Positions 63,226 through 64,000 of a stretch of DNA of 64,000 nucleotides are shown here, in pieces (the first letter of the stretch is position 1; the number at the start of each line of letters is the position of its first letter). The DNA is from Sphingobacteriales bacterium 46-32 (GTDB lineage Bacteria > Bacteroidota > Bacteroidia > Chitinophagales > Chitinophagaceae). The stretch spans positions 1 to 64,000 of the forward strand of contig MKTY01000015.1 of the NCBI GenBank assembly GCA_001898485.1. The letters run 5' to 3'. Made by a program: the position numbers and the translations under genes. Under the pieces are notes generated by a model, which worked only from the letters and a program-made list of their open reading frames with translations, was not told the DNA's origin and ran no database searches.

Positions 63226-64000
63226 TTATAAACTGGTAAAACCTCCTTTTAAGAAGTTCACCCGTAACTTTCGGTATTTTACCGGATCAAGTTGCATACG
63301 GTGGCCATCATCAAAAAAGAGGAGCTGTGCCTGTGGATAGGACTGCTGCAACTTGCGGTTGATCTCATCTCCAAATACTACATCGCGTGTGCCTTTTAAT
63401 ATCAATACCTGACCTGGAAAATTGCGGGTGATACGGAATTGCCGGGGTTGATGCCCTGAATTATTCGAATATTCAATAAAATCTGCAAGGGTGGCTTTGG
63501 ATATTTCACAGAGCAGGTTGATCCCTTTTTGCGGATCATACCTCAGAAGATCATTGCCTGTAAGCTCATACCATCTTACTCTTGCAGCTACTTCGCGTGG
63601 CGCACTTATGATGTAACGGAGTACTGAAAGATTCATAGACGGTTTAAGCCTGTAGGAGAGCAGCCAACTGCCTTCCTTTAGTTTGTTAACAAGTTTTAGC
63701 TGAGCGCCACGGGGATCTTTTTCTGTACGCCCGAGCTGATAAAGGATATTGCAGATTGCTGCTTTATGTATTTCTTTTTGTTGCAGCAATAGCCGGAGTA
63801 TACTGTCAGCAGCAGCATTGAAATCTTTAAAATCAGGAGAATAAGGCAGGTGTGCCTCTTGTGCAAGATCCGGTGCGCCTGTAGACTCCAGGATAGCTCG
63901 TTTTACATGATCGCCATATTTGGAAATGTATTGCTGGGCAAGGATGCCTGCACCTGAAGCACCGAATACATTGATACGTGCGCCCGGAGAGAGTAAGCCT
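63226..64000 (-). CDS. Alpha/beta hydrolase, C-terminal part (runs off the right edge)
   Basis: The minus-strand frame is open from the window end to the stop at 63226 (258 codons). A TTG at 63789 could look like a start, but coding continues upstream with NVFGASGAGILAQQY, containing the G-x-S-x-G nucleophile elbow. The acid lies in LILKGTRDVVFGD and the His in DDGHRMQLD. Looks like a proline-iminopeptidase or TAP-like alpha/beta hydrolase, given the long helical cap between elbow and acid. The N-terminus, including any signal peptide and the oxyanion loop, is outside the window. Confidence 0.8.
   Translation of the reverse strand, partial: GLLSPGARINVFGASGAGILAQQYISKYGDHVKRAILESTGAPDLAQEAHLPYSPDFKDFNAAADSILRLLLQQKEIHKAAICNILYQLGRTEKDPRGAQLKLVNKLKEGSWLLSYRLKPSMNLSVLRYIISAPREVAARVRWYELTGNDLLRYDPQKGINLLCEISKATLADFIEYSNNSGHQPRQFRITRNFPGQVLILKGTRDVVFGDEINRKLQQSYPQAQLLFFDDGHRMQLDPVKYRKLRVNFLKGGFTSL

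Overview
The window looks like chromosome from a member of the Bacteroidota, most likely family Chitinophagaceae. The signs are a SusC/SusD pair, a type IX secretion (type B) C-terminal sorting domain, LytS/LytTR two-component pairs, a DUF4369-thioredoxin lipoprotein-like gene, MqnA of the futalosine menaquinone route, and repeated promoter -7 boxes of the form TAnnTTTG. The genus is an inference; no rRNA or marker gene is present.

Layout. 0-2.3 kb: end of a GNAT acetyltransferase, purB and mqnA (housekeeping). 2.4-6.8 kb: a 1473-residue secreted surface protein. 6.9-17.6 kb: a cell-surface polysaccharide region (gmd, fcl, wecB, four glycosyltransferases, a methyltransferase, a YfhO-type membrane protein). 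17.7-22.2 kb: small membrane protein, queuosine-precursor transporter, Nudix, corA, dapF, nucleoside phosphorylase. 22.26 kb: a real tRNA-Cys(GCA) with its own terminator.

22.4-28.0 kb is the most unusual part. The tRNA-Cys plus terminator is followed by a tandem array of about 150-bp units, each holding a degenerate tRNA-like sequence (no matching 5' acceptor strand, altered anticodon stem that still pairs) and a copy of the tRNA terminator. Unit 5 is cut in its T-arm region at about 23055. Its missing terminator half resumes at 27585, after roughly 4.5 kb of cargo. The cargo is a helical protein with a HEPN-type RNxxxxH motif preceded by an 11-C tract, a further array fragment, and an AraC regulator / secreted HExxH protein / alpha-beta hydrolase cassette. 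A last decayed unit and a relic of a gene found intact at 38.9 kb follow.

28.3-39.4 kb: poorly characterised small proteins, an operon of LytS kinase / periplasmic thioredoxin / LytTR regulator, an orphan CHASE-6xPAS histidine kinase, and a small lipoprotein. 39.9-59.6 kb: a GntR regulator followed by a 13-gene co-directional glycan/sugar utilisation locus (SusC, SusD, mannose-6-phosphate isomerase with an extra N-terminal domain, sugar MFS, two lipoproteins, SGNH esterase, mutarotase-like, SDR, glucarate-dehydratase-like enolase, SMP-30 lactonase, GH92-like, ROK kinase). The GntR gene and susC share a 24-bp operator-like sequence next to their promoters. It suggests import of an acetylated, mannose-bearing substrate, with phosphorylative mannose catabolism alongside an oxidative lactone/aldonate branch. 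60-64 kb: a second LytS/LytTR pair, a CPBP protease-like protein, a TfoX-N protein and the 3' part of an alpha/beta hydrolase.
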